Assembly (NCBI GenBank): GCA_963966185.1
Contig: CAWZYM010000331.1
Coordinates: 1 to 64,000 of the forward strand
Length of the DNA stretch: 64,000 nt
From: Rhabditoides inermis
Lineage: Eukaryota > Nematoda > Chromadorea > Rhabditida > Rhabditidae
Direction: 5' to 3'
Made by a program: the position numbers and the translations under genes. Of the stretch, positions 30,384 through 42,300 are shown in pieces (the first letter of the stretch is position 1; every line of letters begins with the position of its first letter). Below the pieces are notes generated by a model. It ran no database searches. It had not been told where the DNA came from and saw only the letters and a program-made list of their open reading frames with translations.

Positions 30384-33300
30384 ATGAATCAACGATTCTT
30401 CATTGCTAATCGTGGGTTTTTTTCTGTTTTCTTATCCAACCAGTATTTGTATTGTTCCAGGCTTGCCTGTGAAGAAGCCAGTAGTGTCTGCTCCTTCCTT
30501 TTCAAGTTCTTCTTCGAGCGACGCAGAGTATTCGGAGGTGAGACAGTAGTACATTATTTAAGTATGTTCCTTGTAGGATGAGGAGTACGGGTTGAGGCCA
30601 GGCCCCGCCTACTCCTCCAGTTCTTCTTCTGAATCGAGTAGTGAAGACGAGTACAGCGATGACGATGAAGCTATGGCGAATGCAGCAGCCAAAGTGCACA
30701 TAGGTCGGGAGACGAGGTCAGTGTCCAGATGGTCTTAGAAAATTTCTCCGTTTTTACAGCACCCACACTTTACGGATCGATGTACCCTACCATCGCTCGT
30801 GCTGGAGTGCGAGCCGATCGTTTGTTGGAGAAGGTTCGTCGCAGGCACACCATAACAACCCAGTTCAGGTAATTGTGAATGATCTCAGTGAATTTGAACG
30901 TTTCTTAAAGGTGTTTGCGGTGCGACAGACTGTTAGCCAATTTAACAGTGGCTTGTCGGTTTTGCCAGAGGTCGGTTTTCATTATTCTCCCACCATTTTC
31001 ACTTGAATTTTGTTTAGATTCGGCATAAATGCTATCGGGAGTCGCGTGACTATCGTCAAGGCCGGTTACAGGCTTCAGATCAAAGTGTGTGCGCTTGAAT
31101 GCCCATATATTTTTTGTTTGTTCTAGCGCATACTGACACAACACCTTGGAAGAATTGTGTCCGATCGACAGACGCTGCATGCAACGAGGAGTGGCCATAT
31201 GGACAACACAGGCGAGGATCACAGGTTCTTCTCATCTTTCCTTGGTGGCATGGAGAGCACGCGGGACTTTGATGTGAGTCCATCTCGCTGTTATCTTAGT
31301 GTCTATTCAGAAAAAGCGACTGAACATTTCTATTGTACTGTGGACTGACGGATTCCGAGCTCGCGGGAGGAGGAGGTCAGTGCTTCACCTTACATACGTT
31401 TCGCAATGCTTGCTTTGCTTCAGAGGTCATTGCTATCCGATACTCGGGGCTATGCGCGATCTCCCCCTAGCTGCTATGCGCGATCCCCGGAATGTAATCG
31501 CTTTCGGCATGATTTCGTCTTTTCTCAAGCCGACGCCTGGTCACTTTGACAGAGTGAGTGTATCAAACATACACACATATCAACATGCCTTCCAGATGTG
31601 GACTCACGTAGCGTCGTTAAACAACATGACTGTCCACGTGCGCAACAGTGAGGGCGTCTGGAGATGCAGATTACGGATAAGTTGCGGGTCGGCCGATTTG
31701 GAAGTGAGTTCCATTAGAATAAGTCATATATGTATATAGTGATGTAGGCAGTACGCGATGTATTCGGTCTCTGGGGATGGACCAGTAGATTCCCGTGTTC
31801 GCATTGCCTTCATCCCGGAAGTGGCCACCCTCTCCGACTACCTCCTCGTCAATGCCAAGGTGAGAATAAGGGGTCATTTCATTTTATGTGTTATATTTAT
31901 TTAGACCGAGCAGTTCGGGGCAGAGCGCACGCTCTGTGCGACGAGAGACACGCTCTCCACAACACACACGGCTACAAGAGGTAAGTTATAAGTTTCATTG
32001 TTATGTGTAGTTTTTCATTTAGTGCGACTCGAATTCGACATATCGTTCGACTGTTCGACATGACGCCTTGTGAGCTCCACACCAACGCCCACGGAGTGGC
32101 ATTATTTTACTTGGAAGGTAACTTTAAAAATGATTTCTGTTACACAGATGGTTCAGGTTTAACGGATCCAACAAGTTCGTTCTATCTGCGGCCATCCGAG
32201 TTTGCCGATGTGGATGATGCAACAGTGCGCAAGCCCTCCAGATGGGGTTCAACCTGGCGGAAATTGTCTGATAGCGGCAAGCGCACGGGAGTCGAGATAA
32301 ACCAGGTGGGTGTTTTTCATAGTAGGTACCGAAATTTGTTTTTTTTGTAGCTCATTCTCTCTGTCCTTCCTGTCGTGGCTTTTTTCGCCGACCTTGATCC
32401 GGTTGGTCGCGCCTGTATATTGCTATACACCATGACTATTATGAATATGAGGTATTTTTGACGTACAAAAACTATTTGAGCTCATAACGTTCAGGAGCCG
32501 CGAGATTTCTCCCACACTCGTCGCGAGAATCAAGGCTCAACTACGACTCGGGTCGCGCACAGCTCTGGGCTTGTTCGGCGACGACTTTTTCACTCTCAAA
32601 CACCATGTGAGTTTGAAAAAACCAAATAACTTGGTTTTTTTAATGTTTCAGGTCTTTTATGTTCACGGGGGAGCGTTGCTGAGCAAGTTTGGTAGCTTGT
32701 ACGACACTTCCACTGCTTGTTTCGAACTAGGGAACCAACTGATTGCTGGTAGAGAAGCAGGAAGGAACACGCGATCATTTGAGACTTCTTCTTTTCATAG
32801 GTGAGGAATTTTTTTTAACGATTGCAGGTCAATGTTATTTTTCCAGGTGGATCGCTCGACGGGTGACAGAAGATGAAGTTTGCTCGCGTGCTACCAGGAG
32901 CTCGCATTGTCAAGGAGTTGCGTCAGTGATTCGTCCGAAAAGAACGGCATGTACATCTCTCGGTAGGCTTCACCAAGACTACTTCGTGTCCTCTTCTTCT
33001 CCAACCCCATTTGCATTCAGAAACCCTCTCATTCCTGTCTCGCGTAATATAATGTATTTGAAGTCGTTTGAGTATCGCGGGGTTTGTGTGAAAGTGGGTA
33101 AGGTCCACTCACTTTGTTCTGACGATTATGTATGGACTAGCCACGGATTGGTTAGAGTTCAAGCCATTTTCGTACTCCCGACCGAGAACCATATTTCCTT
33201 GTTGGTTGAAAAAATTGCAACTGTGTCACTTGTGTCAACCACGATAACTGGGCCCCCCAATAAGTAGCTGACCACTTGCACTGGTCAGCCTAGGGTTAGC

Positions 33301-33644
33301 CTTGTTTATCCACATATTTTTCATGCTTGCCTTTTATCGTTATCACTTCTCCCTTGCCGTGGAAATAAACACTCCAATATATGTCGCACCGACCCCGCAA
33401 GACGGGAAGACCGCGTGGCTGTGATCCGACAAACATCGCCGCCTCGCCTGCCCGCTCTCTCCACTCTCCACCTCGCACTCTCGCACAAAAAAGGTTTTTA
33501 ACTTCGCGGTTTTCTTTTGTGTAAATGTATTCATAACAGTGGTGATTCAACAGCAATATGATGATAGCAATAGTCCTGAAACGTATTTGTTGCAGGTTCT
33601 CGTGGATGACAGCCCAGCAGCGCGTCTTCATCAAGGACTACTGA
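30384..33644 (+). CDS. tnp2-like (CACTA/EnSpm-type) DDE transposase gene, apparently intact
   Basis: Nineteen phase-consistent exons: 30384-30411, 30461-30537, 30577-30703, 30760-30868, 30911-30970, 31018-31084, 31127-31273, 31311-31375, 31424-31553, 31596-31703, 31748-31859, 31905-31980, 32023-32117, 32157-32305, 32351-32451, 32495-32606, 32652-32748, 32828-33263 and 33596-33644; 714 residues. The N-terminus is Ser/Asp-rich. A zinc ribbon (CLRC at 115-118, CRFC at 129-132) follows. LWTDGF (D218) and GHCYPILGAMRDLPL, a Cys/His knuckle FPCSHC (about 321-326), FDMTPCELHTNAHGVALFYL, FFTLKHH and SLYDTSTACFELGNQL match the order of blocks in tnp2-family transposases. If exon 18 were read through, it would stop at 33265-33267 (699 residues), but AATAAA at 33701 supports exon 19. 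The family call is from motif order only. Confidence 0.7.
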
Positions 33645-33700
33645 CATCTCGGACATAACAACAATCAACTCGTCATGTTCTATTGTAATCGCTAAATAGA

Positions 33701-33706
33701 AATAAA
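33701..33706 (+). terminator. Polyadenylation signal AATAAA
   Basis: It lies 57 bases past TGA 33642-33644, which supports the 19-exon model of the tnp2-like gene. Confidence 0.55.
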
Positions 33707-34244
33707 TATGTTTGCGCTGGTTTATGTCTGTCTAACATCATGTATATTCTTGGTTTATGGCATTACTTTTCTTAACACTGATTCAATGATTGACTAGTCA
33801 TGTGCATTGGTGATTATTGAATGTTTTGGTATAAACTTTTCGAAACCAAAGATTTTGTGTCATGGTTGTCGGGAGTGGCCGGCTGGCGCGCGCCTGTCTC
33901 TATTTCTCTGCCGTCTCTCGTCGTCTAACCTATTTCGTCGCGCTCAGCTCTCGAGAGAGCGAAACTGGTGGGCGAGCCTACTATATAGAACTATCGTTTA
34001 GTTTACCATGATGTTTTCATTATTTTTGAATGTAAACAAATTCAAGAGCTTTTTGATAGATGACTTATTTGATGAACGGGTTGATAGAATGTGAGTAATA
34101 GAATGTGTGTGTGCAATAGTATATTCATCTTGGTATTTGATTGTCAATGTGTTTATGATCGTTTTGAGAGAGCAGGTTTGTGTTTATAGTTTAGAATAGA
34201 AATAATAGTTTTATGCATGGGCTTTTGCTGAATTGAGATAAAAC

Positions 34245-34612
34245 CGTGCACAGTAGTGTTGTGGTTAGCGTTTGCGCCCGTTGAGATACATAGCTCGAGT
34301 TCGGTTCTGGCAGGAGGCAAAACTTTGGGGTGGCTAGCGCAGTGGATGTGCGCGCAGCTATCATGCGGAAGGTCCCGAGTTCAATCCTCTCGGCGGCCAA
34401 TGATGTACCGCTAGTCACAGTGGAGTGACGACCACCCTCACAACTTTCGTGAGCCTCTAGTCAGAAGTCTGTGACGTCATCTGATCCAAATTCATTGCAT
34501 TAATTGATGGACCCTTGTAAGCAGCTAGCGATTTGTACTCGAGAGCCTTAGGTCAGTCCTCTTATTGGCTAGGTCGACGGTTGTGTAACTTGAAACTGCT
34601 GATAAACAAACT
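34245..34612 (+). mobile_element. Dimeric tRNA-like SINE in the right arm of copy 2
   Basis: It splits the right arm. Two tandem tRNA-like modules occur: 34255-34318 (B-box GAGTTCGGTTCTG) and 34330-34402 (A-box TGGCTAGCGCAGTGGATG, B-box GAGTTCAATCC). A ~200-bp body and the end CTGATAAACAAA follow, the same end as the insertion at 28625-29851. The target duplication is not clear. Confidence 0.65.
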
Positions 34613-34689
34613 TTTTTTTAACCCAAACAGAGGTACTTTAGGCTTGTACTTTTCAAAAGAGAATGAATGTTCTTTTGTTGAATTTCGAA

Positions 34690-34800
34690 TAAATTCTTTT
34701 TACAAATGTTAATGTATCAATCTATGTATCAATGTATCATGTATTAATGTTAATGTACTGATAGTTTCACAGAAACTATCAGTATTTGTTTAAAGTAAAT
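34690..34800. repeat. AATGTATC-type microsatellite in copy 2
   Basis: Repeated TGTATCAA/AATGTTAATG units follow the right arm, in the position where the other copies carry CT tracts. A short hairpin (ACTGATAGTTTC/GAAACTATCAGT) adjoins at 34757-34783. Confidence 0.75.
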
Positions 34801-35203
34801 CAACAAATATAACAAACAACAATACAACGCGCGTGAACGACTATGCAAATCACAAACAGTGTGCACATTATCGCGCTCTCCCGCACACATTGCATCACGA
34901 ACCAATGAGCGCGCGGGGGCGGGGCTAGTGAGCGGGTCTTTCAGCGAATCAGCGACCAGCAGCATACCTCACAGACGTGCAGACCTAACCAGCGAACATA
35001 TTTTTGGGTCTTAAACTATTGTTTCATGTTTTGTTTTGGTTTATAGTTGTTCAACGGGCGATTTAGAGACAATATCATGATATAACTCTGAAACATTTTT
35101 TTATTTGAATGATTTACAAGCGATTTTGGCGGCCCTGCGGGCCGAGCGGCTCTGCGCGCCGCTGGATAGGACCCAAACGATCGGCGCTTCGCGCCGATCC
35201 TAA

Positions 35204-35476
35204 TAGTCTTGTGAACAAGTGTATAAGAAACGTCAATCATGGTGAGTTGATTCGAGAAAGAGGAAAGGGCAAAGCCGGTCGGAGCAACACTCCCACCAGA
35301 GAATATCGAGTCGAAGTATTTCCCGAACACCTCCGCCTTTTCCCTCGAATCATGGACCAACTCACCAATGTGTGACAGCGAGCTGATACCATCAGCAGGA
35401 AACATCTTTTTTCTAACATCCTTGTATAATGCGCGTTCATTGTTACCGTTGATAAGTTTCGCTTCACGCTTGTGCA
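35204..35476 (-). pseudogene. Damaged LINE copy, 5'-truncated part
   Basis: It matches the reverse complement of about 60050-60325 of the fuller LINE (MHKREAKLINGNNERALYKD region on the minus strand). It is the other half of the copy at 27208-28521. The reading frame is partly open but disrupted, and it passes directly into satellite at 35477. Confidence 0.9.
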
Positions 35477-37142
35477 CGTCAAATTATTCTCCTACCGTAA
35501 TTTTAAGGAACAATACAAACACAGCACATAAAAGTATTCTCCTACCGTAATTCTAAGAAGCGACAGCACATCAAATTCTTCTCCTACCGTAATTCTAATG
35601 AGTGACAGCACATCAAATTATTCTCCTACCGTAATTCTAAGGAGCAACAGTACATCAAATAATTATCCTACCGTAATTCTAAGGAGCGACAGCCCATTGC
35701 AATTTTCTCCTACCGTAATTCTAAGGAGCGACAGCACATCAAATTATTCTCCTACCATAATTCTAAGGAGCGACAGCACATCAAATTATTCTCCTACCGT
35801 AATTCCAAGGAGCGACAGCACATTACATTATTCTCCTACCGTAATTCTAAGGAGCGACAGCATTATTCTCCTACTGTAATTCCAAGGAGCGACAGCTTAT
35901 AAAATTATTCTCCTACAATAATTCTAAGGAGCGACAGCATGTCAAATTGTTCTCCTACCGTAATTCTGAGGAGCGACAGCACATCAAATTCTACTCCTAC
36001 CGTAATTCTAATGAACGACAGCACATCAAAATTGTTTCCTACCGTAGACCGTACGTCTAAGAAGCGACAGTACATCAAATTATTCTCCTACCGTATTTCT
36101 AAGGAGCGACAGCCCATTACATTATTCTCCTACCGTAATTCCAAGGAGCGACAGCACATCAATTTATTCTCCTACCGTAATTCCAAGGAGCGACAGCCCA
36201 TTACATTATTCTCCTACCGTAATTCTAAGAAGCGACAGCACATCAAATTATTCTCCTACCGTAATTCCAAGGAACGACAGCACATTACATTATTCTGCTA
36301 CCGTAATTCTAAGGAGCGACAGCACATCAAATTGTTCTCCTATCGTAATTCTAAGGAGCGACAGCACGTCAAATTATTCTTCTACCGTAACTCTAAGAAG
36401 CGACAGCACGTCAAGTTATTCTCCTACCGTAAATCCAAGGAGCGACAGCTTATAAAATTATTCTCCTACCATATTTCTAAGAAGCGACAGCATGTCAAAT
36501 TATTCTCCTACCATAATTCTAAGGAGCGACAGCACATCAAATTCTACTCCTATAGTAGTTCTAATGAACGACAGCACATCAAAATATCTCCTACCGTAAT
36601 TCTAAGAAGCGACAGTACATCCAATTATTCTACTACCGTGATTCTAATGAGAGACAGCTCATCACATTATTCTCCTACCGTAATTCCAAGGAGCGACAGA
36701 ACATCAAATTTTTCTCCTACCGTAATTTCAAGGAGCGACAGCACATGAAAGTATTCTCCTACCGTAATTTTAAGGAGCGACAGCACATCAAAGTCTTCGA
36801 CCATCGTAATTCTAAGAAGCGACAGCACATCAAATTATTCTCTTACCGTAATTCTAAGAAGCGACAGCACATCAAATTATTCTCCTATCGTAATTCTAAG
36901 GAGCGACAGCACGTCAAATTATTCTTCTACCGTAACTCTAAGAAGCGACAGCACGTCAAGTTATTCTCCTACCGTAATTCTAAGAAACGACAGCACGTCA
37001 AGTTATTCTCCTACCGTAATTCTAAGAAGCGACAGCACGTCAAACTATTGATTATTCTCCTACCGTAATTCTAAGAAGCGACAGCACGTCAAATCATCAT
37101 TCTCCTACCGTAATTCTAAGAAGCGACAGCACATCAAGTTAC
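35477..37142. repeat. 42-bp satellite array, block 2
   Basis: About 40 monomers. Variant monomers (e.g. CGTAGACCGTACGTC near 36043, GTCTTCGACCATCG near 36793) recur at equivalent places in blocks 3-6, which shows higher-order organisation. Confidence 0.95.
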
Positions 37143-37460
37143 TCTCTAGGAATATGTAATCAGACGTTTCTTTTTCTTAAAGCGCTGAGTGACGTTTACT
37201 TCTTTTTAAAGCGCTGAGTCAAATGCTCAATCAACGCTCTCTTATCTGCCCTGGCTCCCACTGACCTTCAATATTCACTAACTCTCTATGTTTTACGCTT
37301 TTACGGCCGCATAGTTGCATATCAGTGAATCAGTGAGCAGTAAATTTATGTGCGTGAGATTAATTATCGAAAAAAGATGGTTCGAGAAAAAAACGATGGC
37401 GCAATTACGATTATTCAGTATTATGGGTCATTAGTGGCATATCATAAAACAATCATATGA
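37143..37460. repeat. Satellite spacer, copy 1
   Basis: A ~318-bp non-satellite sequence (starts TCTCTAGGAATATG, contains AAAGCGCTGAGT twice, ends CAATCATATGA) repeated at 39003, 52395 and 55660. No ORF. It marks the end of each higher-order unit. Confidence 0.95.
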
Positions 37461-39002
37461 TTACATCAAATTCTTCTCCTACCGTAATTCTAATGAGTGA
37501 CAGCACATCAAATTATTCTCCTACCGTAATTCTAAGGAGCAACAGTACATCAAATAATTCTCCTACCGTAATTCTAAGGAGCGACAGCCCATTGCATTTT
37601 TCTCCTACCGTAATTCTAAGGAGCGACAGCACATCAAATTATTCTCCTACCATAATTCTAAGGAGCGACAGCACATCAAATTATTCTCCTACCGTAATTC
37701 CAAGGAGCGACAGCACATTACTCTATTCTCCTACCGTAATTCTAAGGAGCGACAGCACATCAAGTTATTCTCCTACTGTAATTCCAAGGAGCGACAGCTT
37801 ATAAAATTATTCTCCTACAATAATTCTAAGGAGCGACAGCATGTCAAATTTTTCTCCTACCGTAATTCTGAGGAGCGACAGCACATCAAATTCTACTCCT
37901 ACCGTAATTCTAATGAACGACAGCACATCAAAATATTTTCCTACCGTAGACCGTACGTCTAAGAAGCCACAGTACATCAAATTATTCTCCTACCGTATTT
38001 CTAAGGAGCGACAGCCCATTACATTATTCTCCTACCGTAATTCCAAGGAGCGACAGCACATCAATTTATTCTCCTACCGTAATTCCAAGGAGCGACAGCC
38101 CATTACATTATTCTCCTACCGTAATTCTAAGGAGCGACAGTACATCAAATTATTCTCCCACCGTAATTCTAAGGAGCGACAGCCCATTGCATTATTCTCC
38201 TACCGTAATTCTAAGAAGCGACAGCACATCAAATTATTCTCCTACCGTAATTCCAAGGAACGACAGCACATTACATTATTCTCCTACCGTAATTCCAAGG
38301 AGCGACAGCTTATAAAATTATTCTCCTACCATATTTCTAAGAAGCGACAGCATGTCAAATTATTCTCCTACCATAATTCTAAGGAGCGACAGCACATCAA
38401 ATTCTACTCCTACCGTAGTTCTAATGAACGACAGCACATCAAAATATTTCCTACCGTAATTCTAAGAAGCGACAGTACATCCAATTATTCTACTACCGTG
38501 ATTCTAAGGAGAGACAGCCCATTACATTATTCTCCTACCGTAATTCCAAGGAGCGACAGAACATCAAATTTTTCTCCTACCGTAATTTCAAGGAGCGACA
38601 GCACATGAAAGTATTCTCCTACCGTAATTTTAAGGAGCGACAGCACATCAAAGTCTTCGACCATCGTAATTCTAAGAAGCGACAGCACATCAAATTATTC
38701 TCCTACCGTAATTCTAAGAAGCGAAAGGACATCAAATTATTCTCCTATCGTAATTCTAAGGAGCGACAGCACGTCAAACTATTCTTCTACCGTAACTCTA
38801 AGAAGCGACAGCACGTCAAGTTATTCTCCTACCGTAATTCTAAGAAACGACAGCACGTCAAGTTATTCTCCTACCGTAATTCTAAGAAGCGACAGCACGT
38901 CAAACTATTGACTATTCTCCTACCGTAATTCTAAGAAGCGACAGCACGTCAAATCATCATTCTCCTACCGTAATTCTAAGAAGCGACAGCACATCAAGTT
39001 AC
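37461..39002. repeat. 42-bp satellite array, block 3
   Basis: Nearly identical in monomer order to block 2 with small deletions. The offset of shared markers is about 1.86-1.9 kb. Confidence 0.95.
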
Positions 39003-39320
39003 TCTCTAGGAATATGTAATCAGACGTTTCTTTTTCTTAAAGCGCTGAGTGACGTTTACTTCTTTTTAAAGCGCTGAGTCAAGTGCTCAATCAACGCTCT
39101 CTTATCTGCCCTGGCTCCCACTGACCTTCAATATTCACTAACTCTCTATGTTTTACGCTTTTACGGCCGCATAGTTGCATATCAGTGAATCAGTGAGCAG
39201 TTAATTTATGTGCGTGAGATTAATTATCGAAAAAAGATGGTTCGAGAAAAAAACGATGGCGCAATTACGATTATTCAGTATTATGGGTCATTAGTGGCAT
39301 ATCATAAAACAATCATATGA
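39003..39320. repeat. Satellite spacer, copy 2 (interrupted at its end)
   Basis: Same sequence as 37143-37460. It ends at CATATGA, where the element at 39321-50590 is inserted. The rest of the junction (TTACATC) resumes at 50591. Confidence 0.95.
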
Positions 39321-42300
39321 TTATCTTTTAAAAGTACTTCCGTAAAAAGTGTTGTTTGTGTTAACCTGATTCAAGAAAAGCGCATGCATATATTATTAGT
39401 TTTTGAAAAAGCAAATCGTAAACACCTGAACATGAAAACTAACACAAACTTGCTCTTTCAAACGAATATAGAATAGTTGCACGTAACATTCAGAATAATA
39501 CGATTGTTTTGTTTATTTAGTGTTTTTTGCGGTTTATTATTTATGGTTTATCAATACAATAATATGTTAATCGTGATGTTGTTTGACTCAATGTTTCAGG
39601 TATAAAAATGTCAAAAAAAAAATAAAACATGGAATTAATCAACATTAATTATTCAACAATTATTCAACGTTTTGAAAGAGCAAGTTTGTGTTAGTTTTCA
39701 TGTTCAGGTGTTTACGATTTGCTTTTTCAAAAACTAATAATATATGCATGCGCTTTTCTTGAATCAGGTTAACACAAACAACACTTTTTACGGAAGTACT
39801 TTTAAAAGATAATATATGTCCTTTTGTTGAATTTCATAGAAATTTTCTCTCTCGTCTTCATACATGTAACATGTTCTTCTCTCATTATTTCATCAATTTC
39901 ATTTCGAATTTATTCGATATTTTCTCGTTCTCTCCTTCCCTTCCTTCCTTCCTTCCCTCCTTCTCTCCTCCTCTCCTTCTCTCCTTCCCTTCCTTCCCTC
40001 CTTCTCTCCTTCTCTCCTTCTCTCCTTCTCTCCTCCTCTCCTTCTCTCCTCCTCTACTTCCCTCCTTCTCTCCTTCTCTCGTTCTCTCCTTCTCTCTTTC
40101 TCTCGTTCTCTCCTCGTTATCCCTTTCTCTCTTTCTCTCGTTCACTAGTCCTCTCGTTCTCTCTTTCTCTCTTTCTCTCGTTCTCTCGTTCTCTCGTTCT
40201 CCCTTTCTCTCGTTCTCTCCTCGTTATACCTTTCTCTTTTTCTCTCGTTCTCTCGTTCTCTCGTTCTCTCTTTCTCTCCGTCTTTCCTTCTCTTCTTCTC
40301 TCCTTCCCTCCTTCCCTCCTTCCCTCCTTCTCTCTTTCTCTATTTCTCTCGTTCTCTAGTTCACTCGTTATTTCGTTCTCTCTTTCTCTCGTTCTCTCGT
40401 TCTCTCGTTCTCTCGTTCTCTCGTTCTCTCGTTCTCTCTTTCTCTCTTTCTCTCGTTCTTTCGTTCTCTCGTTTCTCCTTCTCTTTTTCTCTCCTTTCCT
40501 CCTTGCCTCCTTGCCTCCTTCTCCCTTTCTCCCTTTCTCTAGTTCTCCAGTTCTCTCTTTCTCTCGTTCTCTCTTTCCCTCCTTCTCTCTTTCTCTCGTT
40601 CTCTCGTTCTCTCTTTCTCTCGTTCGCTCGTTCTCTCGACCTCTCCGTCTCTCCTTCTCTTCTTCTCTACTTCCCTCCTTCCCCCTTTCTCTCTTTCTCT
40701 AGTTCTCTAGTTCTCTCGTTCTCTCGTTATATCGTTCTCTCTTTCTCACTTTCTCTCGTTCTCTCTTTCTCTCTTTTTCTCGTTCTCTCGTTTCTTCTTC
40801 TCTCGACCTCTTCTTCTCTCCTTCCCTCCTTGCCTCCTTCTCCCTTTCTCTCTTTCTCTTAGTTCTCTAGTTCTCTCGTTTTCTCTTTCTCTCGTTCTCT
40901 CGTTCTCTCGTTCTCTCGTTCTCTCGTTCTTTCGTTCTCTCATTCTCTCCGTCTCTCCTTCTTTTCTTCTCTCCTTCCCTCCTTCCCTCCTTCTCTCTTT
41001 CTCCCTTTCTCTCGTTCTCTAGTTCTCTTGTTATATCGTTCTCTCTTTTCTCGTTCGCTCGTTCTCTCTTTCTCTCGTTCTCTCCTTCTCTCCTTCCCTC
41101 CTTCCCTCCTTCCCTCTTTCTCTCTTTCTCTCGTTCTCTAGTTCTCTCGTTATATCGTTCTCTCTTTCTCTCGTTCTCTCTTTCTCTCGTTCTCTCTTTC
41201 TCTCGTTCTCTCGTTTTCTCGTTCTCTCGTTTTCTCGTTCTCTCGTTCTCTTCTTCTCTCCTTCCCTCCTTCCCTCCTTCTCCCTTTCTCCCTTTCTCTC
41301 TTTCTCTCGTTCTCTAGTTCTCTCGTTATATTGTTCTCTCGTTCTCTTGTTCTCTCGTTCTCTTCTTCTCTCCTTCACTCCTTCGCTCCTCCTCCCTTTC
41401 TCTCTTTCTCTCGTTATATCGTTCTCTCGTTCTCTTCTTCTCTCGTTCTCTCCTTCTCTTCTTCTCTCCTCCCCTCCTTCCCTCCTTCTCCCTTTCTCTC
41501 GTTCTCTCGTTCTCTCGTTCTCTCGTTCTCTCGTTCTTTCGTTCTCTCATTCTCTCCGTCTCTCCTTCTTTTCTTCTCTCCTTCCCTCCTTCCCTCCTTC
41601 TCTCTTTCTCCCTTTCTCTCGTTCTCTAGTTCTCTTGTTATATCGTTCTCTCTTTTCTCGTTCGCTCGTTCTCTCTTTCTCTCGTTCTCTCCTTCTCTCC
41701 TTCCCTCCTTCCCTCCTTCCCTCTTTCTCTCTTTCTCTCGTTCTCTAGTTCTCTCGTTATATCGTTCTCTCTTTCTCTCGTTCTCTCTTTCTCTCGTTCT
41801 CTCTTTCTCTCGTTCTCTCGTTTTCTCGTTCTCTCGTTTTCTCGTTCTCTCGTTCTCTTCTTCTCTCCTTCCCTCCTTCCCTCCTTCTCCCTTTCTCCCT
41901 TTCTCTCTTTCTCTCGTTCTCTAGTTCTCTCGTTATATTGTTCTCTCGTTCTCTTGTTCTCTCGTTCTCTTCTTCTCTCCTTCACTCCTTCGCTCCTCCT
42001 CCCTTTCTCTCTTTCTCTCGTTATATCGTTCTCTCGTTCTCTTCTTCTCTCGTTCTCTCCTTCTCTTCTTCTCTCCTCCCCTCCTTCCCTCCTTCTCCCT
42101 TTCTCTCTTTCTCTCTTTCTCTCGTTCTCTAGTTCTCTCGTTGTATCGTTCTCTCTTTCTCTCGTTCTCTCTTTCTCTCGTTCTCTCGTTCTCTCGTTCT
42201 CTCGTTTTCTCGTTCTCTCGTTCTCTCGTTCTCTCGTTCTCTCGTTCTCTCGTTCTCTTCTTCTCTCCTTCCCTCCTTCTCCCTTTCTCCCTTTCTCTCT

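Larger units (their letters stand above)
28522..35203 (+). mobile_element. Helitron-like foldback element with a tnp2-like gene (copy 2)
   Basis: It starts TTCTCTTTTGAAAAGTAC after A28521 and ends in a hairpin (GATCGGCGC-ttc-GCGCCGATC) followed by CTAA at 35200-35203, then T. Removing 28522-35203 joins the two LINE halves exactly (..TTGTTGTA + TAGTCTTG..), as in the uninterrupted copy near 60,320. The left arm is 28522-28624 plus 29852-29885, split by a SINE. The right arm is 34161-34246 plus 34619-34671, split by another SINE, and ends AAAAGAGAA, the mirror of the 5' end. The conserved stretch TTCTTTTGTTGAATTTC and an ATGTATCA-type microsatellite follow. The core carries a 19-exon gene (30384-33644). 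No Rep or helicase motifs were found. The element is ~6.7 kb. Confidence 0.8.

Noticed and set aside
28522..35203. Helitron Rep/helicase gene in the large copy
   Set aside because: No HUH two-His motif or helicase Walker motifs were seen; the coding exons have tnp2-like blocks instead.
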